Below are positions 1-11,392 of a stretch of DNA of 64,000 bases, one piece after another (the stretch's first letter is position 1; each line of letters begins with the position of its first letter). The stretch spans positions 7,392,935 to 7,456,934 of the forward strand of contig NC_058338.1 of the NCBI RefSeq assembly GCF_905475395.1, read 5' to 3'. The notes beneath the pieces were generated by a model. It made no database searches, had not been told where the DNA came from, and saw only the letters and a program-made list of their open reading frames with translations. Origin of the DNA: Chrysoperla carnea. Its lineage: Eukaryota > Arthropoda > Insecta > Neuroptera > Chrysopidae. The position numbers were made by a program, and so were the translations under genes.

Positions 1-159
1 GATAATATTGGTCCGAGGAATAGTACTCTTTTTGTTAAATGATTATTATACTTGAAACTTCGTGAGTGGCTTCCTTTTAGTGAGCCTACCACAATTTCTC
101 TCGAATCGAACGAATTTTTCCGAAATTGCTGGGTTTTTTATATGACCATGATAACGTCA

Positions 160-307
160 AGTTATTGGTCTGAAAACACGCAGCAGGGAATTTTTCAAAC
201 TCAAGTTGATTGGTAAATTTTGTAAAATATATATTTTACTTGTAAAATCGTATCCCTGGTCAAAGTGTTGACAAATTCCCTGCTGCGTTTTTTTCAGACC
301 GATAGCT
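160..307. repeat. MITE with ~30-bp terminal inverted repeats
   Basis: The left end (GTTATTGGTCTGAAAA, then CGCAGCAGGGAATTT) is repeated inverted at the right end (AAATTCCCTGCTGCG, then TTTTCAGACCGATAG). The element is about 150 bp and has no coding capacity. It sits in the intron before exon 8 of the partial FAR0 gene. The superfamily was not determined. Confidence 0.7.
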
Positions 308-445
308 TAACTATGCTATGCTGATTTGAAAACGTTACACGTTCGAAAAAAGATCGTAGAGAGAATCTTGGTAAAAAGGGTGCTATCCAGCGGAATATAT
401 ACCATTAAATTGAACTATTACGTTTATTTTGTGTTAAATTTATAG

Positions 446-1072
446 ATAGAGTATATTGGGATGTCAAATCAAGAACGATTTGATCTCGTAAGAGACGGCT
501 CACTACGATATCTATTAAAAGATAAGAATTTTTCGGAAAAAACACTTGATCAACGATTATTCAATTTAAAAATGTAAGTGATCATTATAATTTTTGTCTA
601 TTTTCTTAATGCCAGAGATTCTGCTTTAAAACGGGCGTGACGTCCTAGTATGTGGCTTGTCAGACTTTTTGACATACCGTATGGTATTAATTACTTATAT
701 TTAGTATGGTATTACCATGGATATATACTATAATTACTACATACGTGGATATTACACCTGTAGTAAAAAGTACATTGAACTGTCACCAACTAACAGATTA
801 CATATTAATACGTCATCAACAGAGAGCGCCAAAAGGACTACGTTTAAACATCTCAAACTTATTTTCTATTTTAATAACTAGCCATTTCATTATGAGCTTA
901 CGAGCTAAGTTGATATATAACTATAAGCAAAATATGTTTTAATAATCGCTATTTTTTTGTTTACAGAAAATTTTATCTTCATGTTGCATTAATGAGTGTT
1001 ATAATTATTGCTTCTATGTTTATTATAAATTTAATGACTGTTAAATTTGTGTATACTGAGCGTCATATATAA
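446..1072 (+). CDS. Fatty acyl-CoA reductase FAR0, 3' end only (exons 8 and 9)
   Basis: These are the last two coding exons of an eighth FAR gene; the rest lies left of the window. Exon 446-573 aligns with exon 8 of the complete genes and carries the RYLLKDKNFSEKTLDQRL segment of the FAR C-terminal domain. It ends in phase 2 (AT|GTAAGT). Exon 967-1072 encodes the C-terminal membrane segment and ends with residues YTERHI and a TAA stop. The first exon starts with I-E-Y where the other copies have V-D-Y-S. No exon-7-like sequence is present in 1-445. The final four residues (ERHI) lack the KR pair that several sister copies keep. FAR identity is certain from the matches to exons 8 and 9 of the other copies; whether the missing part is intact is unknown. 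Confidence 0.85.
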
Positions 1073-1076
1073 TAAA
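1071..1076 (+). terminator. Poly(A) signal AATAAA of FAR0
   Basis: An AATAAA hexamer overlaps the FAR0 stop codon. FAR1, FAR4, FAR5, FAR6 and FAR7 also carry one at or just after the stop, which implies very short 3' UTRs. Confidence 0.55.
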
Positions 1077-1472
1077 TAACGAAAAAAGTTGTAATTTTAT
1101 TTGTACCCTAAAATCCTTACTATCAAGCTATATCCACCAAGTCATGGGACACCCTGTAGGTATACAGTATTTAAATTGTGTTGAATCATATAGTAAATTA
1201 TTAATGGATAGTATGCAAAACTGAGCCGCAGAAACGGTTTTGTTTAGTAAAAATAATTAAAATGGATTCTGTGCAATTTGGAAATGTGAAAATGAGTGTG
1301 AATGGGAATGTGTGAATATAATCTAACGGGATAGAATGTAAACTACAACTTTTCTGGAAATCGGCCATCTATCGACCTGGAAGTCGAAGTATTTTTAATT
1401 TAGCAAGGTATTCAACCATACACATTTTTATTTTTTTATTTTTGTATGAGTATTTAACTCATGAAGGTTATA

Positions 1473-1696
1473 AAGAAGGAGAACGATCGCAATAGAAAAT
1501 ATTGTCCCCAATATTTTGAAAAAATAAGTGAGGCGCTGGGATCGCTAAGTTGTATCATTAAATGCGGGCTGTTGTGCGCTAATAAACTACTTACCGACGA
1601 CAGCGCGGCTGGTGGTTGAAAATGAACTATAAATTCTCCAAATTTTCAGGGACAGGTGCGCTAATGCTTTAGTACATAGCGATCGTTCTCCTTCTT
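1473..1696. mobile_element. MITE with TIR AAGAAGGAGAACGATCGC
   Basis: An 18-bp terminal repeat at 1473 is mirrored exactly at 1679-1696 (GCGATCGTTCTCCTTCTT). The interior is non-coding and somewhat richer in GC than its surroundings. The size and structure fit a non-autonomous DNA transposon. Confidence 0.75.
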
Positions 1697-1798
1697 GATT
1701 TAACTAATGAAACCATAGATAAAATAATAGTATTACTATTAAAATATCTTTGAATGAAACTCAACCCAACGTATGTTTGTTGAACAGATCACTCTTAA

Positions 1799-1864
1799 TT
1801 AGATGCGTTGCTTAACGCATGTATTCTGTTATACTCGTGATATTTATATGCCTAGATGTAAATC
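1799..1864. repeat. Half copy of the GATGCATTGCTTAAC MITE family
   Basis: This matches the right arm of the complete MITE at 10466-10712, from GATGCGTTGCTTAACGCATG to CCTAGATGTAAATC. A third partial copy lies at 21510-21575 in a FAR3 intron. Confidence 0.7.
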
Positions 1865-2565
1865 GAACATTCTGTATAGTAATGATCATTTAATAAATTT
1901 AATTACGATAAAAAATTATTTTATGGACGTTTTCGTAAAATTAATAAGCATAAAATCATATCAAACTTTTCAATAATTAACAGTTACGAATTTTATTGTA
2001 ACGAAATATTAAATTTCGTTACTACTAAGTAGCAGTAGACTACTGGAGAGTATCTTAGAGCAAATGCAGGTTAGTTATTTTGTTACCTAACCTAAAATAT
2101 GACGCCACGCACTGGCCAGTATATTTCGGAACGATTCACCAATATGGCGTCGTACTGGCCAGTATACTGGTGAATATTAAGGAACACACCCACGGTGTGG
2201 TACTATACTACTGTAGATTGTTTCTATTTGGAAAATTTTAAATTTACATCAATTGTTAACAATATTACATGAATAATAATTAGTATTGTTATTGGACGTT
2301 CCAAAAATGTTTTCTACGTTCCAAAAATGAGTTGCTATCTAAACTTGTAAATGGTAGCCAAGAAAAAAGTAGAAAATAATGGTAAAATTTAGTACATTTA
2401 AGTCAAATTCTAAATGTACTCTTTCCACATCGAATGTTATAGTAATAACATTTATACTTTATGCGTTTTATCAAGGTCAACTTTTTGAACTTTAAAGTGT
2501 GTTTTTGACTCTAATAGTATGTATGTACAATTTAATTGATTTAAATTTATATTTTTTCTAAGTTA

Positions 2566-3123
2566 CTAGCAGACCCGGCCACGCGTTGCTGTGGTCAAGG
2601 TTCTTGTTTTATTACAGTGTGATTTGATGCATAGCAATTTTAATAATATAACTATGTGATAATACTTACATGTATAATATGTTAATTAAACAGTTTTAAA
2701 CAATAAAACACAAATAACTAAATAGCAGAAATAATTTCACTGTATTTCGTTGATTACAAAATAAATTTAGGTTATACCTTAAACATCAGCAACACGTGGT
2801 GGTTATGCTATTAAATTGTAACTTAAATGAAACGTTTGTATTTTTAACATAGTGCCATCTATATTGAATACTACTCAATCCAGTCAACAGATATCACCAT
2901 CTGTTAGAATCGTTTGGAGCTAACAGATAATTGTAACTTTCAAATAATACACAAATATTTTGCAATAAAATAATATTGCGAATATAAATTGAGATGTAGG
3001 TTATCCTATTTTTCAAGTTGGATCAAATTGCACACGGTGTGCAAATCAAATTTGAAATCGGTTCAGTAGTTTAGGAGCCCATCGCGGACAAACAACGTGA
3101 CACGTAATTTTTATATATAAAGA
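2566..3123 (-). mobile_element. Non-autonomous Helitron, complete ends
   Basis: On the minus strand the element starts TCTTTATATATA directly after an A and ends ...GTCTGCTAG directly before a T. That is the Helitron rule: a 5' TC, a 3' CTRR, and insertion between A and T. It is about 558 bp with no open frame. The 3' end family (CACGCGTTGCTGTG...CTAG) recurs truncated at 14882 inside FAR2. Confidence 0.8.
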
Positions 3124-3423
3124 TTTTAAATCAGAATTAGGTAAATGATCGAACTACTTAAATTAAACTGTGTACTTTAAAAATTTACTTTATGTTTATT
3201 GAAATGTTGGCCTCGATAAAATGCATCAAGTATAGAATGTTTTTGATTCGTTGTTTGATTCAAGGTTTTTTGATGCACACATTTTCAAATTTGACATTCT
3301 GAACAATTTACGTTGTGTTTAAAATTGAAATATATGGTAATGAATGTGATTTAAAACACAAAACACAATAGCCATGGCTTGTAAATAAATGAGTAGTAAA
3401 CGCAAAATTTTTTACTAAACAAC

Positions 3424-3575
3424 TTAGGCGTTGCGTTAGCTAAGAAAATTACCTCAGATATTGAAAAAATAACATATTTTTCTTAAAATCGAATAATGCA
3501 TTTTAGAGGGATATTTCATTTCAAGAATTTTCATTTCAAAAACTAAGCGCGGCCTAGAGAAAAAATCACTTTTTT
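3424..3575 (+). repeat. Dispersed repeat, copy 1
   Basis: The segment from TTGCGTTAGCTAA to AACTAAGC is similar to 43823-43963 in the FAR6-FAR7 interval. It directly precedes the repeat at 3581, so the two may belong to one larger element. Confidence 0.5.
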
Positions 3576-3580
3576 ACTTT

Positions 3581-4128
3581 TATACCATGTATATATGAAA
3601 TATACATAGTATATTAAGTTTAATCCCAAGTTTGTAACGCTTAAGAATAATGATGCTAGGAAAAAAATTTAGTCATAGGTGTTCATAAAATCACCTAATT
3701 AGTCCATTTCCGGCTGTCCGTCCCTCCGTCCGTCTGTGGACACGATAACTCAAAAACGAAAAAAAATATCGAGCTGAAATTTTTACAGCGTACTCGCGAC
3801 GTAAAAAGTGAGGTCAAGTTCGTAAATGAGCATCATAGGTCAATTGGGTCTTGGGTCGTTAGGACCCATCTTGTAAACCGTTAGTAATAGAACAAAAGTT
3901 TAAATGTAAAAAATGTTCCTTATCAAAAATTAAACAACTTTTGTTTGAAACATTTTTTCGTAAACATCCGTGAGGGCGCCAATTAGGCGGAAATTTTATA
4001 TACTATACTTGATTATCAGTTATGTATGTGTCACATGTTTGTATGTGTAATGTTATAAAGAAATCAACACTGACTATGCATGGTATTTCAACAATTAACT
4101 CAGTCAATTGTTTGTTTTCACTTGTTTT
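3581..4128 (+). repeat. Dispersed repeat family A, near-full copy
   Basis: This copy runs from ACCATGTATATATGAAATAT through a CCGTC-rich stretch (GTCCGTCCCTCCGTCCGTCT) to TCAATTGTTTGTTTTCACTT. A second long copy is at 29783-30312. Fragments occur at 12293-12452, 31855-31930 (-), 49410-49680 (-), 52125-52160 and 55815-55920. No protein frame persists across the copies, so this is a non-autonomous family of unknown class. Confidence 0.75.
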
Positions 4129-4678
4129 GCTTAAAATTGATCATAAAATACGAAATGTGTCGTTAAACTCCTAGAAACGAGGAGTATACTGACCCGCTCT
4201 GGGCATTAAGTATCTAAGGGGCCATTTTTGTTGTGATATTCAAGTTCAGTAGCCCCAAAAATCTCCGAGTAACAAAATCAGACTCATTTCTATCGATATT
4301 TAGTTTCCACTTTTTCCAGTTTTTCATTTCTTCCTCGTCTCTTTTATTAACAACGCCCTCACGAATGGAATCCAAAAACCCCCGTCGCGTCGGTATCAAT
4401 GATTTTCTCATTCTTTGATATAACAGCTTTCAGCGCCTGGTCTAATTAACTGATTGCACTATCGTAGTAAAATTGTTTGGAAACTTTAGAGAGACGTACG
4501 CATAAATAATTAATAAAAATCATTTGAATAATTAATTAAATTAAGTAAATTTGAATAATATAAAAACAATTTACTTTCATTAAAATCAATTATAAATGGT
4601 TACATTTTCAACACAAAATAAATTGAACAGTGACAAGTTTTTGTTTTCGGTGTACTGTTTCACTGTGATTCCATCATC

Positions 4679-7600
4679 ATGATTTATAAAATGAGTCATA
4701 TTCAAGAAGAAAATAATAATATTGTTAAATCGAAAAAAAGTGTATTTGTGGAGAATGTTACGTTATCACAATTACCAAAGAATGCACCATCGATTTGTGA
4801 ATTTTATGCTGATCAAAATATCTTGATTACTGGCGGTACTGGTTTTATGGGCAAAGTTTTAATTGAGAAATTACTTCGTTCATGTCCAAAAATTAAGGGA
4901 ATTTATTTATTATTACGTTCGAAGAAAAATTATACGGATGAACAAAGATTAAGTAAACTCTTAGATATACCTGTAAGTTTTGATTTTATTTATCCCTAGT
5001 TATGAGAAGCCGGTTGAAAGTTTTCTTAAGGACATTCCCAAAAAATGACTGTTTTTTTTTTTTAAATTTCGTTTAACTTCCGATACCGAAGTAATAGTTG
5101 TACGACATTTTCAACGCTGTAGATATTTGCTGGTACCTACAGGGGTGAGATACCAAGGGGTGTGACATCCATTTTTTCATCTGTATTCATAAGAGCATCT
5201 TTTTCAACATGGGTCTTTCTCCGTGGGTCTTTCACCCTCAAAATTTCAGCATAGGCTTGTGGTCTATGAATGCAATAAATTATATATGTTTTGTGCCGAA
5301 CGTTCATCTTCAAAATTTGATAAGGTGTCTTTAAGTTGATAATGTAAATGAAAACATTCATTCCCCAAGTCTTCGTCAGGATAAAATTACTGACGAATTC
5401 ATTTTGCGTAGTTTTTCAACTCATTTGTATTGATTTCAGTAAAACTATCAAAAATATGAAAGTTAATGTAAAATGAGATTAATTTGACAGAACATACAAA
5501 TATTAAAAAACATTACATAAAATAAAGAAATTTTTCTCAAAATTTTTTAATATATCTTCTTTTTTTAAAAAATAATCCTAAGTATTTATCGATAAAGACA
5601 TTGATAATTATTTTAAAAGCCTATTGATCTATTAAAAAATTAATATTGCGGCAGATTAAAAAGTAAATTCAATCATTTGATAATTCAACAAATGAAAAAA
5701 ATCGTATTGCCCTTGAATTATTTCGCCCTAGACAATTGCCTCACGTGCCTAATCCTAAATTCAGCACTTACTCCTCAACTTTCTTACGCCCATCCCGTCA
5801 ATAATCGTATATTAAAAAAAAGAATTTTCCGCATTTTAAAAATTAATTTTTTTATTTTTATTTTCAGTTATTTGAAAGATTAAGAAACGAGTTCCCACAA
5901 TCATTATCAAAACTAAAAGTTATTAAAGGAGATGTTAGCGAAATAGAATTTGGATTATCTGGTTCTGATATGAAATTTATAATAAATGAAATAAACATTG
6001 TATTCCATGTGGCAGCGTCTGTTCGTTTTGATGATCCTTTGAGAGAAGCCATTTTAATTAATACACGAGGAACTAGAGAAATGTTAAGAATACTTAAACA
6101 AATGCAAAATTTAAAGGTAATTCTGCAAAGATTTTCGCATTGAAAGGCAAGTTTCTAAGGTATCGATTGACGAAATTGGTACTGATGTCATACTCAGTAA
6201 TTACTCGTTTTTATAGGCAAATTCGAACGTATTGCTTTTTCTGGGACAGAAAATAACTCTAGGAAAAGATTTTTATCCAAATCGGAAACAAAATAATTTT
6301 TCCGGTTTTTTGCAATTATTTTAATGGCCCTGCGGTCCTTGCTGAATGTTCCTTGCGGTCCTATAAACCGTTACAAAAAAATTCATTAAAATTGGTGCTG
6401 TTTCTCAAATATTCTACTATCGACACTTTTTCCGGCTTATTTACTGTATTAAAAATAGTAAAATAGGAAGAGAACCTTTATTTCTATTTTTTCTGCTATT
6501 AGGTTTTCTTGCATACGTCAACCACTTATTGTAATGTTGATAAGGACGTAGATGCTATTGAAGAAAAGGTTTACAAAGCAACAACCAATTGGGAAACTAT
6601 GATCAATGCAGCTGAAAATATGGATACAAATGTGCTCAATTTTCTGGAACAAAAGTATGTGGTTTGTAAAGTTTGCTTACGTTTACAAGCATGATTTAAA
6701 GAAATAATTTTTATAAATTTTTAGAATTTTAAATAAGTATCCAAATACGTATACATTTTCCAAAAATCTGTCTGAAGAACTTGTGTCTGAAAATTGTGGA
6801 GGTATACCAACTGTCATTTTTCGTCCAACAGTCGGTAAGATTATTTACAACTCTAATGTTCATGGTTTCGATACCCACAAAGATATAAGCTTGTTTTGTT
6901 TAGATTATTTTTTATTCAATGAATGAATTGTTTTAGTGGTTGGCTCAGACAAAGAACCAATACCTGGATGGGTAGATAGCTTTAATGGACCAATGGGCCT
7001 AGTTGCAGGAGTTCAAGTTGGTATACTTCATACAGTGTATATTGACGGTGATAAGAAGTTAGATTGGGTGCCTGTTGACGTAGCAATTAATGGAATGATA
7101 GTATCTGCATGGTATAAAGCGTTGGAACAATCGGAGCGTAATAAATGGTAATGTTTTCATTCTATGATCTTTTTTTCCGAGGAGGTATACGACTGGCCAA
7201 ATTGTACTTGCGTGAAACCCACTAAAGCACAGTTGAAAGGGCACTGGGACTCTTGAATGAACACAATCGTCGATTGGTAGTTAGTTTTAATAACATGCGT
7301 ATCTCTGATGATCCCACTTGTAGGGCCTATGTGAAGAACAATGAAACCTACATACATGTTATTTGCACCTCCAGGGCGATAGGTATAGAAGGTTTGGTTT
7401 GGAAACCTGGATCCCATAAATATTGGGAGCAATTCCAGTGCAGAAAATTTTTTTATCTCCAATTTCGATAAAACTCAGTATATAAGGTAATTTTGACCCA
7501 AAAAGTACAAAAATCGGGTGCATTTGTTGACTGGTCGAAAGGTACCCCTTAAAAAAATTCCAAAAAATCGAAAAATTTTTTTTAGCTCCAATTTCGATAA

Positions 7601-9819
7601 AACTCAGTATATAAGGTAATTTTGACCCAAAAAGTACAAAAATCGGGTGCATTTGTTGACTGGTCGAATAGTTTTTGAGATACTTACTAAAATCGATCCA
7701 AATATTGCGATATCTCAGAAACTCTGCATCCAATCATTAAATTAACCGGATTTTTATACTTTTTGGATCAAAATTACCCCATCCACCGAGTTTCATCAAA
7801 TTCTAGGACAAAAATATTTTTTCCGATTTTCTCAATTTTTTCAAAGGGGTACCCCTTAAAAAAATTCCAAAAAATCGAAAAATTTTTTTTAGCTCCAATT
7901 TCGATAAAACTCAGTATATAAGGTAATTTTGACCCAAAAAGTACGAAAATCGGGTGCATTTGTTGACTGGTTGGATAGTTTTTGAGATACGGACTAAAAT
8001 CGATCCAAATATTGCGATATCTCAGAAACTCTGCATCCAATCATTAAATTAACCGGATTTTTATACTTTTTGGATCAAAATTACCCCATCCACCGAGTTT
8101 CATCAAATTCCAAAACAAAATTTTTTTTTGCGATGTGGACGGTAGGAAATTGATGATGTAAATCGTCACAGCCTCTTTTTTCCATCGATTTCATGATATT
8201 ATTGAAGTATATTTTGGAAATTTTACTTTCCAATATCAACTGTTTAATCAATTTATATTTGCAGCCTAATAATCAATTCATCAACTGCTGACTTTGTAAA
8301 ATTTGAAAATAAATCGATGTTTGAAGATGGATTACGTATAGAAAATGCAAAAAATCCACCAAGTCAATTATTATGGTATCCATTTTGTTTTTATACGCCC
8401 AATAAATATTTTTATTGGTTTTATTTTGTAACACTACAATTAATTCCAGCAATATTTTTAAGTGTTTTATTGAAATTAGCTAATCAAAAATTGAAGTAAG
8501 TACAAATAATAATCTTAATTCTAACTAATATTATAAATGTTCTTGCCTAAACCGCTGAACCAATTTTGTTGACCTACGTTATTTAAATAGATATGATTTT
8601 GGGAAGAGACGTAGGCTAATTTTTGTAACGAAAATAAAACTTGAAGGGGGTAAAATAGGGGATGGCAGTTCTTATAGGCCATAACATAGTTTTGTATAGG
8701 CCATAACATCATATATGGCAAATAGTTCTGTTTAGTATTCATAAGTGGTACTATATGTATTGGATCATAGCTTCGATAATAGTTTCGTTAAATATTTTAG
8801 GTGTCGTTGTATATAAAAAAAAATTTTTTATCTGATAGTATTTTAAAGAGATTGATGAAAGCTCTTGATTGAAGATATTGATTGGAGGAGAAAAAATTGA
8901 AAACTCTCTATAAGCTTAGACCCAGGCGAGTAACGGCTCGTTAAGAAATATACCTATTCGATTTAAGGCAATAAAATTGATGCCTGTTTCCAAAGTCGTA
9001 GTACCTCTCTACCATCAATCTATAATTTCAAAAGAATTTTAGGTCTATCTTCTTATTTGAATATCGACCTCAATAAATATTAATCAAATTTAGGCTTACC
9101 TAATTAAAAATTATCTTTTAGATTATTTAAGTTATATCGACGAGTATTTTATTCAAATATGAAGCTTGCACCGTTCACATTAAATGAATTTAAATTTAAA
9201 AATGATAATTTTAAATCGTTGCATGCAATGTTGAAATTAGAAGACATGGACAAATTTTCAGTGAGTGAAAAAAATAAATTATTTGCAATTTAATTAAATA
9301 ATAATAACATTATGCTAATAATTTCATTTTAAAATAGGTGGATTATTCTACAATTGAAATCCAAGATCGATTTGCTACGTTAGTAGATGGTTCAGTGAAG
9401 TATCTATTAAAAGGCAAGAGCCATACAAAAGAAACACTGGATGAACGATTATCGAATTTTCAAATGTAAGATTACAAATTTGATTTATTTTTTCTTCGGC
9501 TATCTAGGATTATTTACTACAAATTGGAAAAAATAAGGCCGATTATTAATAATTTACCTAGCGTCAGAGATGGTTAGAGATATCGAAAAAAAAAAATTAT
9601 TAGAAAATGCTGCTTAGAATATTTTTATATTTTCCAACCATTTATCAATATTGCCTTAATACCATAAAAATTGAAAAACTTCGATTATCTAATAAAATTT
9701 TTTTTTTTTATTACAGGAAATTTTACCTGCATGTAGGGTTAATGTGTTTTTTAATGATCTGTTCCTTATTCATTATGAATTTTTGGGCTGGAAAATTTTT
9801 GTATAAACGTTACATTTAA
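4679..9819 (+). CDS. Fatty acyl-CoA reductase FAR1 (9 exons, 538 aa)
   Basis: The product should reduce long-chain acyl-CoA to fatty alcohol with NADPH on the ER membrane. Exons: 4679-4972, 5868-6116, 6503-6654, 6725-6834, 6937-7147, 8265-8495, 9122-9260, 9338-9465, 9717-9819. The joined frame is open. The Rossmann motif TGGTGFMG is at residues 51-58, HVAASVRFDDPL lies in exon 2, HTSTTY in exon 3, and the catalytic pair in YTFSK is Y241 and K245. The C-terminal FAR_C part has LLWYPF, a hydrophobic segment (~387-411), LYRRV, NDN and KYLLK motifs, then a C-terminal membrane segment (~510-530) and the tail KRYI. An in-frame ATG at 4691 matches the start of the sister genes better and may be the true start. 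The usual insect-FAR stretch after the ALE helix (a YN...S..NPITW type) is replaced by CLIINSSTADFV. Intron 5 carries a satellite. Confidence 0.93.
7447..8120. repeat. 307-bp tandem satellite in FAR1 intron 5
   Basis: Units begin near AGCTCCAATTTCGATAAAAC. The second and third copies start at 7584 and 7891 (period 307 bp). A first copy at about 7454 has lost roughly 175 bp internally. The copies are close to identical. Minus-strand open frames across the block repeat the same residues and are by-products of the tandem repeat. Confidence 0.85.
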
Positions 9820-9829
9820 GTAGTTATCG

Positions 9830-9835
9830 AATAAA
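9830..9835 (+). terminator. Poly(A) signal of FAR1
   Basis: AATAAA lies 11 bp after the FAR1 stop codon. Confidence 0.6.
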
Positions 9836-10465
9836 AAAATTTAAGTTCAATTAAATTGTTGTTTCATTTTAAATTTTCGATTTTTTAGTTATAGGTCCAA
9901 GATAAATAATTCTTAAGATTAATTTGGAAAACTAATATTCATTAGTTAAAAGCATGACAAATATTTTCCTATAAAGAAAATTATAACAACTGACACTTTT
10001 CATTTGTTTTTCATTTGTGTGTGATTTCTTCTATAAGTGATTTTCTTTAAATCTTTTGTCATCAATATTTCAAAAACTATGGTATATATCGAAAAATTTT
10101 ACTCTTAATTTTCGTCTAATTTTCTCAATTTTCTCAAGTTCTAGCAGGGTCCACCCTCAAAATTTGAAACGTAAGTATCAAATATTTTCATACACCCATT
10201 TTTTTGGGAATGTTCTTATATACTTTGATCTAATTATTAGATATTGGCAAGGAATGCCAAGCCAAGGCAATTCTTAATAAATCAAAGCTTGATTTATTAG
10301 ATATTATTCTTAGGTCAAGCTAGCAAATGAAAGGTTAAAATGAATTAAAATGTACATTGTTTTATATTCCAAAATTTGTTTTTCGATTCAGGTCAAGTTC
10401 ATTTGACCATAAATGTCTAGGTAAATGAACTAATTTTCAAGGATGTTAGTATACCTAGTGTTCAG

Positions 10466-10712
10466 TTTATATCTAGGCACAGGCCTACCACTAGTATGGC
10501 AGAATACATACGTTAAGCAATGCATCTAAGAAAGAAGTGTTATAGACATGTGTTGAAGCTTCGATACGCTTTGAGTTAGTTCTAAGACGCTTGGAGTTGT
10601 AAGACATACTTTTGCAATTTCATATAACATCTATAATACCTCTTGCTTAGATGCATTGCTTAACTCATGTACTCTGACATACTCGTGGTATGTGTATGCC
10701 TAGATGTAAATC
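10466..10712. mobile_element. MITE with ~65-bp TIRs
   Basis: The left arm (TATATCTAGGCACAGG...GCAATGCATCTAAG) is the inverted complement of the right arm (CTTAGATGCATTGC...TGTATGCCTAGATG). The total is about 247 bp and non-coding. Single arms of the family occur at 1799-1864 and 21510-21575. Confidence 0.75.
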
Positions 10713-10773
10713 TCTAAAAAATTTACGTTCTAAAGCCGCAATTCCACTGAGGCAAATTTTAGGCAACATGTAG

Positions 10774-11042
10774 TATGCGGCGCTACACACAGCCGCATGC
10801 TACAAGCTGACTGTTGAAGACGACAGAACAGTATCGTCACTGTCGTCGTACATCCAACAGTGAGCGGATCGGAGGACCATGTGCAGTCCGCCACCAAATT
10901 AGCAACGAGTAACATACACAATGATGATGCATTCGTCGAAGATCCTTCATATGATGAACAGAGATGACTATAGTTCAAGTATTGATGATTGAAGAGAGAT
11001 ATCTATTTTATCAAATTTATAAGCAGCACTTGTGCACAATAT
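10774..11042 (+). pseudogene. Decayed coding-like segment, probable transposase 3' end
   Basis: The segment is CpG-richer than its surroundings. One frame reads YAALHTAACYKLTVEDDR and on to a TGA near 10863. The next frame is then open through ATKLATSNIHNDDAFVEDPS to QR and a TGA near 10966. A hairpin (GTAGTATGCGGC / GCCGCATGCTAC) lies at its start. The last ~115 bp (10925-11042) recur in inverted orientation at 53106-53220, where the reverse-strand frame reads EFIEDPSFDGQRRL and stop. A repeated C-terminus with conserved residues suggests a transposon-encoded protein with a frameshift. I cannot name the family. Confidence 0.4.
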
Positions 11043-11230
11043 ATTATATATTTTTGTAGTTGCGAGGTATTATAAAGCTAGAAATAACACATTATTAGAC
11101 TACAAAGCATGTATTTGATTTATATGTATGTCCCGTGCAATATAAACCAAAACAATATTTTACAATACTGTAGCGAAACAAACACTTTAAGAATATTACA
11201 TTTTGCATAACTTTTTTAGAACTTAAGTTA

Positions 11231-11392
11231 GGAAACTCAAATTGAATCACTCTTTATTCACGCTGTAAAATATGTATGTATTTAAATTAAATCAAAATTA
11301 TTTCGTATAAAATAAAATTTTAGAATATTTCATTAATTTAAAATCAATGAAATCATTTACAATTTTTGTTGATTGTTCTCGAGTGTTCCAAA
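11231..11392 (+). promoter_or_regulatory. FAR2 upstream/promoter block, duplicated at FAR3
   Basis: This block is nearly identical to 17640-17802 upstream of FAR3. It contains a TATAAAAT box at 11306-11313, about 87 bp before the start codon, and a CCAAAATG start context. Sharing the whole block implies that both genes inherited the same proximal control. The TATA box is a sequence match only; no initiator is certain. Confidence 0.45.

Larger units (their letters stand above)
1073..4678. other. Intergenic region FAR0-FAR1, filled with transposon remnants
   Basis: I see no gene here. The region holds a 224-bp MITE (1473-1696), half of a second MITE (1799-1864), a Helitron (2566-3123) and two dispersed repeats (3424-3575 and 3581-4128). 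A short inverted segment with two copies of ACTGGCCAGTATA lies at 2100-2180. The open frames on both strands around 4214-4418 overlap each other in low-complexity sequence and show no protein similarity I recognise. Confidence 0.6.
9820..11392. other. Intergenic region FAR1-FAR2
   Basis: It contains a complete MITE (10466-10712), a CpG-richer decayed coding-like segment (10774-11042) and the promoter-proximal sequence of FAR2 from 11231. The stretch 9840-10460 is AT-rich and I see nothing else in it. Confidence 0.6.

Noticed and set aside
4214-4418. Overlapping + and - open frames upstream of FAR1
   Set aside because: They are mirror frames in low-complexity sequence with no motif, no splice context and no relation to the array.
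6937-7151. Exon-5 frames ending in W as separate small proteins
   Set aside because: The final W plus stop is read-through of the TG|GTAA donor. Exon 6 joins in phase to give Cys.
7157-8040. Minus-strand frames with repeated residues in FAR1 intron 5
   Set aside because: They are translations of the 307-bp satellite, opposite to the gene, with no start context or homology.
11366-11392. N-terminal extension of FAR2 (and the same in FAR3, FAR5 and FAR6)
   Set aside because: The extra codons begin with TTG or GTG, not ATG. The downstream ATG in a CAAAATG context is shared by the array.
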